A program made the position numbers and the translations under genes. Shown one piece after another: positions 22,601 through 34,329 of a DNA stretch of 64,000 nt (its first letter is position 1; every line of letters begins with the position of its first letter). The notes under the pieces are model-generated. The model did no database searches. It was not told where the DNA came from and saw only the letters and a list, made by a program, of their open reading frames with translations. The stretch comes from Hermetia illucens. Its lineage: Eukaryota > Arthropoda > Insecta > Diptera > Stratiomyidae. The stretch spans positions 46,435,467 to 46,499,466 of the forward strand of contig NC_051853.1 in assembly GCF_905115235.1 (NCBI RefSeq). Reading direction: 5' to 3'.

Positions 22601-25408
22601 TCGTAAGTACTGTTTAGCCTTCAGAAGTCAATCGATTTCACCAAGATCCATAAATTCGATACCCCTGATAGCTGTCTAACATCCTGGCCTACGCCATCGT
22701 TTCAGTTCAGACAGTGTCTGCCTGCCCTCCTTTTTTTCCATCGATATTGACCTTATAGGCTTGATGAGCTGAATCATCCACACTTATGCGCCAGGATTTC
22801 CCAAGACGCCTGCACTCCTTCTCTCTCCCTTGGGGCGACTAACTTGTCGGCCATATTAGGGAAGTGGATTCCACAGCATGACGTAGCCAGCAATGCAGTT
22901 GTTTCCTCTCCTTAATATGTGACCTATCCACTGCCATTTCCGCCTCCCTATCAAATTGCGTACGAGTTCCAGACTTGTGTGACGACCAAGTTCTTCGTCT
23001 GTAATAGTATCAAATCAGCGTATTCCGATGATACAACGCAAACAGGTGTTGACGAAGTCTTGGAGCTTTTGAGTAACAGTGGGGATCATTTTCCATGTGC
23101 TACTCCCATATAGCAACACAGAAATAACACAGCACAGAATAGTATGAACTTCATCTTGGTAAGATAACTATGATACATTTCTAAATTTTAGACAAGACAG
23201 CGAAAGCGGATCGAGTGCTGTTAATGATTCGGATAACATTCAGTTCGGTGCTACCCTCGTCAGAAATCACGGTTCCTAGATGTTTTAAGTGATCAACGCT
23301 TTCAATGCTGTGATGGTGACCCATCAGACTGAGACCCTTGGTTTTGTTGTTATCTTCAGTCCAACTCTACTTGCCTTTCTTTCCAAATCCAAAGCCATTT
23401 AGCCTATGTCCTTGACCCGATGAGAGGGTAGGCAGATGCCATCAGCATAGTTGAGGCGTTTGAGGAAAGATGTTGTAGTCCATTGAACTCGTTCCCGTCC
23501 TCTGAACAAGGCAGTATGAAGAACGTCACCAATAACAAGAAGACATAACATTGGAGATAAGATGCAATCCTGGCGAACTCCACTTTGGACCCCAAAATCC
23601 TCTAAGATTTTGTGCCATCATATGTCGCTCTGATAAAAGCTATTTGTTTCTTCAGATTGACTCTCGTGCGCAAGACACACTGCCTGTTTACACTATCGAA
23701 AAGTTTCTCGGAATCAATGAAGAGCAGGTGAGCGAAGATTTAAACTCCGCATCCTGCTCTAAGATGATCCGTAGGAAGTTGATGTGATCAATGCATTAGG
23801 ATCCAGAGCAAAGACCAGACATTGAACTTTCAAGATGCGTTTCAGGGTTATTTAAGCCACTATCTTTACGACGATAGGGAGCACGCATATATCCCTCCAA
23901 TTGTCACACTCAAAATAGGTGCTTTTTTGAAATCTTAACAATCAACCCCTTCTACACTCTTATGGGGTCCCGGGATTTTCGAACGAATGGAAGTATCAGA
24001 TCTGCAGAAACTGCAGGTGCAGCGATAAATAACTACAAGGTGCGGCAGCATAACTTCCTTTTTTAAAATGCGCGCCACTCAGTTAGTTGATGTCATAGCG
24101 GAGCGCTAGTGGTCTCGTTCAAGAGGGGATACTGTAAAGTTTTGTCCCGACACGGTTTAGTCGTCATCTTGCCTTGGAATAGTGAGGAGCGTGCCTTTGC
24201 CATTGAGGTTTACTTTTCAAGCGGATGTTCGGTTATTGCAACACAGCGTGCATTTCGGAATCGTTTTAATTTAGCCCCGTTGGCTCCCGTCCCAGACCGC
24301 AAATCAATTGTTACATGGGTCACTACATTCAGACAAACTGCAAGTGCGACAAAAGGAAGAACTGGAGTCCCTCGGCCCGTTAGATCACCTGAGCACATTG
24401 AAGCAGTGAGAGCGTCAATGTTGCGATCGCCACGGCGTTCTGCGCGCAAACACGCATCTGCCCTTGGACTATCTGATCGTTCTGTGAGAAGAATTCTTCA
24501 TGATGATCTTCATTTTCATCCCTATAAGATGGCGATAGTGCAGGAACTTTCAGAACGTGGCTTCAATTCTCGGATGAACGCGTGTGAGCTTCTTCTTGAT
24601 GTCGTCCCGAGGGTGCTATTGTTTTTTTTAGCGATGAAGCCCATTTTCATTTGTGTGGGTCGGTTAACAAACGAAACATGCGCTACTGGGCTGACACCAA
24701 CCCTCGAGAATTGCATCAAAAGCCTTTGCATTCACCCAAAGTCACAGTGTGGTGTGCAATTTCCTCAGCTGGAATTATTGGTCCCCGGTTTTTTGAGAAA
24801 AATGAGGTTACAGCGACAGTGAATTCGGACCGGTATATAAACATGCTGCAGAATTTTTTTTTCCCACGGCTAGAAAATTTGGATTTGGGGGACACTTGGT
24901 TCCAACAAGACAGTGCAACAGCACACACTTCAAGAGCATCGATGGCTGTTTTGAGGGAACACTTTCCAGAGCGCCTTATCTCAATTAGAGGCGATTTGGA
25001 ATGGCCAGCACGCTCTCCCGATCTGTCCCCTTGTGATTTTTTTCGATGGGGTTTTTTTGAATTTTTGAACCATACAAGATTTGAAGACCAACATCCAAGA
25101 AGAAATTGCCAACATAACACCTGCTATGCTAACAAGAGTCATGACAAACGCCAGAAATCGGTTTACGCAATGTATGGAGAATGGGGGACGTCACATAACA
25201 GATTTGATCTTCAAAACAATGTAAATAAAAACTTTAGACATGTACCTACATTACAAAAAATTAAAAAAATATTTTCCGATGCATACAATAGTTTTTATTG
25301 AGTTTTGAAAAAAGGAATTTATGCTGCCGCACCCTGTATGAAGAGGCCGTCAAACCCAGCAGCTTTACTCCGTTTAAGAGCATTGATGGCTGAGATGATT
25401 TGAAGTAT
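22600..25408 (-). mobile_element. LINE family C, split by a mariner element
   Basis: Minus-strand pieces run from right to left: ISAINALKRSKAAGFDGLF (25400-25345), then beyond the mariner insertion (24036-25336) RKSRDPIRV and GLIVKISKKHLF (about 24000-23920), CILSPMLCLLVIGDVLHTAL (about 23540-23500), LLYGSTWKM, and RRKWQWIGHILRRG near 22910. These are successive reverse-transcriptase and C-terminal motifs of an RTE-like LINE. Multiple frameshifts and stops show it is old. Fragments of the same or a close family lie at 46690-47440 (+) and 61170-61345 (-). Confidence 0.75.
24036..25336 (+). mobile_element. Tc1/mariner-superfamily DNA transposon, nearly full length
   Basis: The element is 1301 bp, flanked by TA on each side (24034-24035, 25337-25338). 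Inverted ends of about 32 bp begin CAAGGTGCGGCAGCATAA on the left and CAGGGTGCGGCAGCATAA on the right (minus strand). The transposase reads from about 24172 (PWNSEERAFAIEVYFSSGCS), with a helix-turn-helix region (SARKHASALGLSDRSVRRIL) and then the DDE/D domain SDEAHF, WFQQD and ARSPDLSPCDFF. There are 36 residues between the second and third acids. The gene is dead: a frameshift lies near 24609, just before the first catalytic Asp, another near 25090, and the start Met before PWNSEE reads TTG. It ends with NGGRH..DLIFKTM and TAA near 25222. Confidence 0.9.
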
Positions 25409-25411
25409 TGA

Positions 25412-27640
25412 GTTCATCGTCCATTTCCGCATCCCAATTCGTTTTACTAATCCACAACTGCTCCATTATCTTTTTTCCAATGATGATGCATGCAGCCAAC
25501 CGATCGGGGCAAACAGTCTTGTTATTTGCGTTAGAAGTTGCCGTTTCATCAGTGTCTCCTTGAGGTCCGGACTCAAGTTCAGTTTAAATGTGAATGTATC
25601 CTTAACCAGGAGCCATCGTAGTCCTAGCGTTTTAATATTTTATGCAGTGTTGATATCTAGAGGCAATTGGACTTTTGGATCACATGCTGAAATCGTATCT
25701 CGAATTGCCCTGTTGTTTGGGTTCCATTTACGCAGCTTGAAACCCCTTTTCATGAGGACCATTATGAGGTCCTATTGTAATTTACTAACTTCCTCGATGA
25801 TGGCACTCCCGGACAGAACATCATTGCCATATAAATCTTCTTGTGTTCGCTAGTTGTTGTAGGGTCTGAATGGCCAAGTAAGGGGCGCTGACTGTTTTGT
25901 AGGTAACAGTCTTCAACTTGTAATGTTTCAGTGCCTCAAACGGATGCTTCCTCCGCAAGATCTGTTGAAAATCTTGCCGAACTCCGCCATTCCGTCATTC
26001 GGGCGCAGTGTTTGCTCTCTGAATGAAAGTCGGACTACATATATTCCCATTATGTCCCATTTGGTTGTATTCTCATACCAAGTAACCGCGGCTTGCTCGT
26101 CTTGAATCCAAAAAGGCTTTGGCGATTGTTCCTCGATTTCCCAAAATCTTTCTAACAGCTGCTTCATGCTTTTTGCGATACCAATCATCGATGTGATACT
26201 TGCGTCTGACCTCATCGTGCGAGTCGGTCCAATGGAAATCTTTTTTTAAATCCCGGTAATAGTGTCGAGCGGTACACATCAGCTCCTAGCAATACGTCCT
26301 AGCAAGGTTACAATAGTCACGATCAGCTAAATCTTCGACTTTCTAATTCATTGGGTAGTTGGGCTGTAGTCTTCGCAGCCGGGCAAACATTGGTAATGTT
26401 TGATATGATGAGGATGGACACATTGAGGTTCTTTCGACTTTATGCATAAGGAAAATTTAACCTCTCGTTTGTACTGATGATTTAGCATCCACGCCAAATA
26501 CGCTGACTTTAACGCTACGTCGTTTTATATTAGGCGATTGAGGGGCTGCTTTCGTAACGAAGCTTCGCAATGAGATATAGTACTTTTTAAAATACAACCT
26601 ACATCTACTTGTAGATGAACATTTATTCACGTTGTGTCCTTTCCTAAATCAGTAGCACAAATTTCTTTTTCGTACGATGTCCCTTCGCTGCTTGATTGAC
26701 TTGAATTTGCCACATTGGTACATTTGATGATATTTTCGACACATGTCACATTCGATAGCATCCTTGGCCATGAGTGCCTCTACTCGTTGGTTCTTCTTTA
26801 GAGAACCAAGAGCTTTCAGAGTTCTGAAGCGACTAGTTAGAAATTGCAAAAACATTGTCAATTTCGGAATGTCTAGTGACGTCCCTGATGATGTATCCCA
26901 TAATCGCTTTGATTCTTGATTTAATTTCTGGAAGATTGAATAGATTACCAGTAGATCACAGTGCTTCATGTTCACGCCAATGCCTTCCACGGGAGTTGTG
27001 TGCATGATCAACTTAATTGCTAATTCCAAAGGCTAGCCCTCTTGTTCACGAATCGTTTCCACAATAATTCCCATGCTGCGATATAATTATCGTTGCTGAC
27101 CTCCAAATGTTGTTTTACTCTGGCAGTCTCTTCCACCAGGTGCGTTTTCAAATACCGCATCCTTTCTACAGGGGAGAGTGATTCGTTATTCTCCACCATG
27201 GACTCGAATAGGTCGCTGAAGGTCTTCCAATGACTATACTCCCCATCAAACTTGGGAATAGCAATTCGTTCAAGGCGTATACGCTCTGGGGTAGCGGATG
27301 ACCGATCAACTCTTGCTGTGACATCAGTAGTCTCAAATTCGTTGATCCCTATCTAGAAGTAGGTCATGAGGACCAAGTAGATGTCCTCCGTCATTCCATA
27401 TTCTCTTGCATACTTCTCTAGTTGATCCGCGGTAGGTTTCGCCTCGGAAATCAACGCGGAGTGTCTCTGTCGCCTGTCCTTCCCGAAGTTGCGGCTCAGC
27501 TTCACGATACTCGCAAAGTCGTTTTGTCGGGGGATCCTATTGCTATTCTCTGCCATTTTGCTGATTGTTTTTTCACTAACAGGGAGTTAAGAGTTAAATA
27601 CCAATGGAAATTTCAAATTCGTTTGCACCAAATTATATTA
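25412..27640 (-). mobile_element. BEL/Pao LTR-retrotransposon fossil (gag and part of pol)
   Basis: Minus strand. The gag part starts near 27556 and includes a capsid-like region (LDIPKLTMFLQFLTSRFRTL) and a CCHC-type segment (CDMCRKYHQMYQCGKF, about 26700). Pol remains lie between 26280 and 25412, with text such as LLERFWEIEEQ and RFWEIEE..P, then a segment like KRQLLTQITRLFAPIGWLHA and LWISKTNWDAEMDDEL typical of BEL/Pao. It is broken in many places and incomplete; integrase and clear LTRs were not seen. Family C LINE sequence abuts it on the left. It looks old. Confidence 0.75.
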
Positions 27641-29310
27641 TAAAAATAAAAACAACTTCTTAACTTCGTTATCCGGCTCCTCAGATCAATTTAATGTTGG
27701 CTAACTTCTTGTCATTTATCCAAACTGGCGTGAGCACCGATGCCTCCGTTAATTATTCGACTAAATTTATCCACCAATATACCATCTTTTTATACATTTA
27801 AAATATTAACCAACGTTTACAAATTTGTAAATTTAAATTTGTAAATGCCGGACATATTTTTGACCGAAAATAAACAATAATGCGCGTTGCAACTTGAACC
27901 AAAAAATATGTAAACAACCAACATCGTTACATTGAGTACATGTTCATCGATGGCCTCAATATGTGACGCGAAGTAACGCACAATTTAAGACTACCTATGT
28001 CCATTGTCGGGGAGTGTATGAATATTCCGAAGACCAATTCGTGTCTTATACAATTGTCGAAGGTATTATATTAATGGTAAAGTCCATCTTTAACACTTCA
28101 GCAGCGAAATATAATAGTAGCTTCAAAAAGCCTACAACCCCAGCTAAAAGGGGCGTGGATTCAAAACTGCAGTAATTTTTGTTGTACCTAATACGAAATT
28201 ATCAGATTTACATTTTATGATCATAAAACATAAAGCTTTTATATATTGGCCCCTCTTGATACCTGCCGCTCTCTTTGACACCCAAAAACCCACAAAACTA
28301 TAAGATAGCAAGGGCTCACCATTTGCACCAAGTCAAGGAAGATCTGGTCCTCCTGCAGCAAAATCCGATCACTGCAGTTTGTCGGCTAGACGCGCGCAGA
28401 CGTCATACTGGATTATGTTAGTTTACACAGGGTATTGGCCTATAGGGGACCATGCACTGTCGCAGTTGTAAAGAGGGGAAGGAACCCCAGGTCCCTCCTT
28501 TGCGATTGTCTAGTTATATCCAGAACCAGGCTGCGGGTACTTCGATAATAATTCCTTAAAGAGACCTCTGGTTGCAGGGTGGGGAGCTGCGCTACAGACT
28601 AGGTCTGACGATCTAAGCCGATTAGATCCTGCTCCCTTGTCAACCCCGCAGCAGTTACGGTCTTATGAATTTATAAAACTAAAACGGCAGACGGCAACTT
28701 ATTGTCACTTTTTTGGTCCACGAACCCTCTTTTTTTTGGCTTAGAACCCAAGTATTCGAAGAAAAAGAATAAGGCAACCCATCAGACGCTGCCTCCCCTC
28801 TGCCCTGTAAGGGTAAGGTCCCAGAGCAAAGGTTAGACAGCGTCTAAGCGAAACTAATACATTTTTAAAATAATGTAAGATCACAACTACTTTCACGATC
28901 CAGAAATTGCAGTGAATCCGTCATAGAATCGAAATCATTGTATATTTATGGACTAGCTTTATCAAGAACATATTTATAGTGCAGTTTTCGAATATATAAA
29001 CCGCAGACCGATTAGTGCTGCTCTAAACTCATTTCGCACTCACAGAGCATCTTTAGCTAAATTTAGTTACAATTAAACGAACGGGAAATCCCCTTACTCT
29101 CCTCACCACGAATTACTGTTCCCAAGTTCCTTATTCACCACATAACAACAAACCAACGTCATCAACCAACCACCTGTTTATATGCCCATCTGACATTTCA
29201 TCTTGACGTGTTGGCAAACCCTTCCTCTGCCGAGTGCTCGTTTACATCGAAAGTGCTTGCAGATAGTTTCTAAATACTCACGCGAAAAAAAATCACTTAA
29301 CAATATAACA
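27640..29310. other. Gene-free stretch upstream of UBA5
   Basis: 27640-28200 is AT-rich and may include decayed terminal sequence of the BEL/Pao fossil, but no LTR pair was found. 28300-28860 is GC-richer, and its end shares text with the repeat at 18950-19410. 28870-29310 is presumably the UBA5 promoter and leader. Confidence 0.4.
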
Positions 29311-30546
29311 ATGTCTGCCATAGAACAACTAAAGTCGAAACTCGACGAGTTAAAGAATGAATTGGAACTACATAAAACGACGAAAGCAAGTCGCGACAAA
29401 ATCGAAAAAATGTCGGCAGAAGTCGTGGATAGTAACCCCTACAGTCGTTTGATGGCCCTGCAGAGAATGGGCATCGTGAAAGATTACGAAAGGATACGTG
29501 ACAAGTCCGTGGCAATCGTAGGAGTGGGAGGAGTCGGAAGTGTTACTGCCGATATGCTGACAAGGTAAACTTTCCTTATAATCAACTGTTGTTACTTTCA
29601 TTTGTAACTCCTCCTCCGTTCCAGGTGTGGAGTAGGAAAACTGATTCTATTCGACTATGACAAAGTCGAGTTAGCGAACATGAACCGACTGTTCTTCACT
29701 CCCGATCAGGCTGGCCTGTCGAAAGTCGCTGCAGCCGCAAACACCCTGAACTTCATCAATCCAGACGTAGAAATCCATTCCCACAACTACAACATTACCA
29801 CTGTCGACTCGTTCGATACATTTTTGGACACGATTCGGACTGGCGGTCGGCAACCAGGAACTCCCGTAGACCTTGTGCTCAGTTGTGTCGATAATTTCGA
29901 AGCCCGTATGGCCATCAACACTGCATGCAACGAGCTGGGTCTCAATTGGTTCGAATCAGGTGTATCAGAGAACGCTGTATCGGGTCACATTCAATTCATT
30001 CGTCCGGGAGACACCGCCTGCTTCGCTTGTGCGCCACCTCTGGTCGTGGCCGAGAATATCGACGAAAAGACCCTCAAACGAGAAGGAGTTTGCGCAGCAA
30101 GTCTTCCAACCACCATGGGCATTGTTGCTGGAATGTTAGTTCAGAACACTCTAAAGTACCTACTCAACTTCGGGGAGGTCTCCGATTACTTGGGATATAA
30201 CGCGTTGATCGATTTCTTCCCAAAGATGAGTTTGAAGCCCAATCCAAATTGCGACGACCGACACTGTATAAGGCAGCAACAGGAATTCAAATCCCGACCA
30301 AAAGAGGAGAAAGAAGTCGTTTCACAGGAAGCTGAAGGCCCAGTGCATGAAGAAAACGAATGGGGAATCGAACTTGTTGGCGCGACTGAAGAAGAGCCGT
30401 TGCCTCCACCAACTACCTCGGAGACCGGACTAAAGCTTGCTTACGAAGCACCCGAAAAAGACGATCAAGCAGCAGCCGCATCCTCTCAACCTCCCGGAGC
30501 CGACGTTAGCCTCGAAGATCTCATGGCTCAAATGAAATCCATTTGA
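29311..30546 (+). CDS. Uba5: UBA5, UFM1-activating E1 enzyme
   Basis: Exons 29311-29564 and 29625-30546 (60-bp intron, phase 2) give 391 residues, close to the family's usual 400. UBA5 adenylates UFM1 and passes it to UFC1 (ufmylation; ER homeostasis and ribosome quality control). Visible features are the ATP-binding loop GVGGVGS (71-77), a zinc site built from CFAC (C217, C220) and NCDDRHC (C294, C299), and the catalytic Cys in KREGVCAAS (C241). The acidic tail carries EWGIELV (W331), matching the UFM1/LIR-type interaction motif, and the protein ends in [13 protein letters not shown], like the UFC1-binding C-terminus. The start ATG at 29311 follows AATATAACA and gives the family's normal N-terminus. 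Its 3' end faces the beta-tubulin gene. Nothing looks damaged. Confidence 0.96.
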
Positions 30547-30603
30547 AATTAAAAACTTTTTCCACGACAATTTCTCTTTTATTTGCAAAATGGAAACTAA
30601 TTT

Positions 30604-31996
30604 CTAAATGTCCAATGATCCACACAGCAACGATTCCTCTGATGAATCCTTTTCAGCTTCCAAGCCTTGATAACCTTTAAAAAACTGCTTGACACTGTTT
30701 CCTGCTTCGATGATTTCCGCTTCCTCCATCCCTTCGCCAATGTACCAGTGCACGTGACCTCGGCGCCGAAACAGTGCATCGAATTGCTTGTGAAGACGGT
30801 GGAAGACATGCTGTACCGAAGTGATATTGGCTATAAAGGTGGCCGACATTTTCAATCCTTTCGGAGGAATATCACAAATTGCACTTTTTATATTGTTCGG
30901 TATCCATTCAACAAAATAATTCTGATTTTTGCGCTGAACATTTTTCATCTGGACGTCGACTTCTTTCGGGGACATTCGGCCACGGAAGACTGCAGCAGCC
31001 GTGAGGAACTTACCGCGCGCAGTATCGCAGGATACGAGCCAATTATTTGAGTTGAAAACCTGATAGACAATTTCAGCAACCGTCAATTTAGTCATTTTTG
31101 CCCGATGGGTCGACATGAGCGGCGCAAAGCTAGGCACAAAAAAGTGGTAATTCGGAAACGGAACCATATTTGTGTACAACTTATGCAAATCGCTGTTCAG
31201 TTGACCTGGGAAGCGAAAACAAGCAGTTAGCCCTGCAATGGTGTGCGATATGATGAAGTTCATGTCGTTATAGCTGGCGGCAGACAGTTTCAATGTCTTC
31301 ACACAAATGTCGTGGAGGGCATCATTGTCGTAACAGCAGGTCATGTGTGTGTTTTCAATGAGTTGCGGCAAACCCAAAATGCTATTATAGGGCTCAACGA
31401 CAATGTTCGAAACTTTTGGGGACGGTATCACCGTGTAGGTACTGATCAAATTGTCAGGATATTCTTCAGCTAGATTTTTAACGAGAAGTGCAGTTGTTCC
31501 TGATCCTGTCCCTCCCCCTATCGAATGAACAATCTGAAATCCTTGCAGTAGATCACAGGACTCTGCTTCCTTGCGTGCTGATTCCAACACGATATCCATC
31601 AATTCCGCACCTTCCGTAAAGTAACCCTTCGCAAAATTGTTGTCATTGCTACTAAACCCAGCTACCATGTTCTCCGGATTAAATAACTTTCCAGAAGGAT
31701 AATTTTGTAATCTCGCTATACCCTCCGGATCGCCATCCAAACAAACCGCTCTCGCAATGAATCTGTTTCGGCCCTCATTGAAATATACGTTCAACCGCTC
31801 CGCCTGCAATTGATGGTGACCGACGAAGTGGCCACCGGAATCAATGCCATGTTCATCAGCTATGAGTTCCCAGAACTGGTTTTAGACAAGCAAAAGATAG
31901 TTAGAAAAATACTCGGACATGCAAATAGAGGTGACCTACCTGACGACCAATTTGGTTACCACAGTTTCCAACGTGAAAAGTTACTATTTCTCGCAT
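30604..31996 (-). CDS. Divergent beta-tubulin, complete
   Basis: Exon 1 is 31940-31996 and exon 2 is 30604-31875, with a 64-bp intron. The product is 442 residues, normal for beta-tubulin. It begins with the autoregulatory MREI and NCGNQIG. The intron falls after codon 19, a position shared by many animal beta-tubulins. The GTP loop GGGTGSG is at 139-145, and VVEPYN, RFPGQLN, FRGRMSPKEVD and EWIPNN are all conserved. Many other positions differ: SSNDNNFAKGYFTEG replaces the usual SGAGNNWAKGHYTEG. The C-terminal tail (EAEKDSSEESLLCGSLDI) lacks the usual acidic EGEFEEE axonemal motif. A tissue-restricted, perhaps testis-specific, isotype like those known in Drosophila is plausible but inferred. 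The minus-strand AATAAA lies near 30580, inside the short gap to UBA5. Confidence 0.93.
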
Positions 31997-33080
31997 GACA
32001 AAAATTTAAAAACGAAGGGAAACTTTTAATTTTGAACAGAAATTTTGAATAATCGTATCTAATTGACAATATGCCAAAACTGATGAATTGAGGGTATTCA
32101 TGATGAAATTTTCATCAGTTCAACAAATTTTGAATCCTTTCGGTTGTAAAGTGATAATGGCTAAAAACTCTTTCCAACGTGAATTCACGCTACTATAGAA
32201 TATTTATTTTTTAAACAAATTTTAGACCACCGAACTGGATACGGCGCGGCTGACGAGTTTAGGTCTCGTGAAGTTTATCTTTGAACAGGCACTTGGGAAT
32301 TCTTCTGTCGTTCATATTCTGTACGTTACCTACTTACTGAAGCTTTCGAAATTAAATGTGGATGTTGTATAATAGGAGCAACTCACTATTGTATCTCATT
32401 CATCATACGTTGTCCGCTCTCACTGAGGCTGAGAGGACTTCACGTCATGTCTCATCGCCAATTAAAGGTTTATATATTGTGAACTTTGTTTTCCTGCACA
32501 CATTTTTATTTTTTTAAATTGGCAATACGATAAGTTAACAAGAACTAGGTGTTCTTCCTTATACCGTAAATATTTTTATTTTCCTTCCGCATACAATTGT
32601 TTCGGAGACCACGTGCCTCCTTGCCTAAGTACACACTGTTGACTTGTTCCAAGTTATAATCGTAGAACGTTACTTTTTGTCTGATTGGCATCTTCTATTC
32701 TAGTTTCGATTTTGGTCTTTTCTTCGTTTATTTTTAGGCCAAATTTTCCCGCCCTCCCTCGTTAAGCATCATCATTTTCTCCTTCACGCCTTCTTCCAAT
32801 AGTGCCAGCATGGCCGTAGAGAGGAAATCCGGACCCGAATTAAAAAATCGGGGCCGGGGTGAAAATTATATGGGCCTGAGGTGAACATTATAACAGCCCC
32901 ATATTATCCTTTTCTCTCTGAAATTTCTATTCCAGGCCCCCGATAAATGCCCGGACCCAGGGGAATCCTCTCCTTTCCACCCCCCTCTCGACAATCCTGC
33001 GTGATAGACAGGGAGATTGAGGAGGAAGATTTAATAGACACCAATACATATTTCCAAGACTTCTGCAGTATCTGCTTCAA
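31997..33080. other. Upstream region of the beta-tubulin gene, no gene seen
   Basis: AT-rich up to about 32780. 32810-32990 is GC-richer with repeated GGGGCC/GGCCCC-like words. No coding region or known repeat was recognised. Confidence 0.4.
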
Positions 33081-33290
33081 TGGGAATATCTGATCAATTG
33101 TTGACTTTCCATATTGAAATCCCCCGAGTAATCGATAACAATATATTTTTTAGCTTGTGGGGCGGGCTCCTGTAGACCGAGTTCGCCACTTCTCTCGACC
33201 ATATGCCTAGTCCGGGAGAGTCTGGCGGCTCTGATATCACCTTCTAAAGTGTCAAGCCACCACTGTAGTAGTTTCACTTTTCTGAGTTTT
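33080..33290 (-). mobile_element. RTE-like LINE family A, C-terminal fragment
   Basis: The minus-strand reading LLQWWLDTLEGDIRAARLS matches the end of family A reverse transcriptases (RWLDTLEGDLKAARLHPDQA type). It continues a few dozen residues and then loses similarity. Confidence 0.6.
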
Positions 33291-33469
33291 TGCTTGTTAG
33301 TTTCTTTGAAACATATATTTTTTCAGTTATTTCCTATTTCTGAGAATAAGAGTTTGGGCTTGAACAACAAACAACGCCACCCACCTTGCCAACCTTGTCA
33401 GTGACAATGACCTGCCTAGAACTGAGCGGCTTCCATTTCTCGAATTAATGTTATCAACTAATGCGTTCT

Positions 33470-33860
33470 AAATTGATCCACTCATCAGGATAAAATGGCA
33501 CTCCACAACTGAAGTTCTTTGTGACCGTCATATTAACGAACGTCTCAAATACAAATATTACCGCAGTGTTATCCGCCCTCCATTGTTCTGAATTCTGGTC
33601 GACTATAAAAAACAATGAACGGTGCTTCGCGGAAATGGAGACAAAGATGTTACATTAAATCAGTGGAGTAACATGCTATGATAACATCCAGATCGATATG
33701 CGAGAAAGGCGTCTTCGCTGGTATGGACAAATAATTTGCGCTGACGAGAACTCAATTGACAAGTAAAATGGCGAAACCGATCAAGACGAGCCGACCCCGC
33801 TTTTGAACGACCCGCCTGATGTGGAATTTGTCGCAGGAAAAAAAAGAATACTTCACATGA
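33470..33860 (+). mobile_element. RTE-like LINE family A, 3' fragment
   Basis: DNA such as ATGGCACTCCACAACTGAAG, TCTTTGTGACCGTCATATTA and AGGCGTCTTCGCTGGTATGG parallels 62830-63070 in the fuller copy. It ends GATCAAGACGAGCCGACCCC and GAACGACCCG, as at 63217-63255. There is an internal deletion around 33770. Confidence 0.72.
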
Positions 33861-34034
33861 AGCTGTGATGCAAATTGACAAAACGATTACCCAAATTCCA
33901 GGGAACACCGATCATGGACGGAAATGCGGTAGTAAAAGGATAACTTCCCTTGGAGCAGACCACAAAATTATTGAAAACGCTTGCGAAAACCGTTTCCGTG
34001 GAATTTAAAAGTATAACATGCACGGGAGGTAAAT

Positions 34035-34100
34035 TAGCGAGTGGCTGAGTGGTACAGCGCGGAGAACGCAAAAATTGCGGTTTTCGATGCTATTTTGATG
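34035..34100 (+). repeat. Possible tRNA-derived SINE remnant
   Basis: GTGGCTGAGTGGTACAGCGC resembles a tRNA D-arm/A box, followed about 30 bases later by GCGGTTTTCGATGC, a weak B box. The rest of the SINE body was not found, so this may be only the head of a copy. Confidence 0.3.
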
Positions 34101-34224
34101 ATTCACGATGCCTGAACCAAACTCACCCAAAAAACCACTACTGTTATAAACACGCTGTATTTGTCCTAGCCACTGCAGTCTTCGCCATGACCTCAAATGC
34201 AGATGACTTTGACGAAGAAGATGA

Positions 34225-34297
34225 CATACCGCTGAGCGGACACACGGACAGACAGTAAATCGATTTTAATAAGGTTTTGTTTTACACAAAACCTTAA
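34225..34297 (-). repeat. Hairpin-ended GTCT repeat family, terminal fragment
   Basis: GACACACGGACAGACAG, then TCGATTTTAAT and the foldback AAGGTTTTGT..ACACAAAACC, followed by TTAA. This is the same end as 19422 in reverse orientation. Confidence 0.65.
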
Positions 34298-34329
34298 ACT
34301 CATTATACCGCCACTTCACATTAGCTAGG

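Noticed and set aside
24716-25120. A 134-codon minus-strand frame
   Set aside because: Exact antisense shadow of the mariner transposase.
27640-28200. An LTR for the BEL/Pao fossil
   Set aside because: No second copy of this stretch and no primer-binding site were found, so borders cannot be set.
30667-31050. A 127-codon plus-strand frame
   Set aside because: Antisense shadow of beta-tubulin exon 2.
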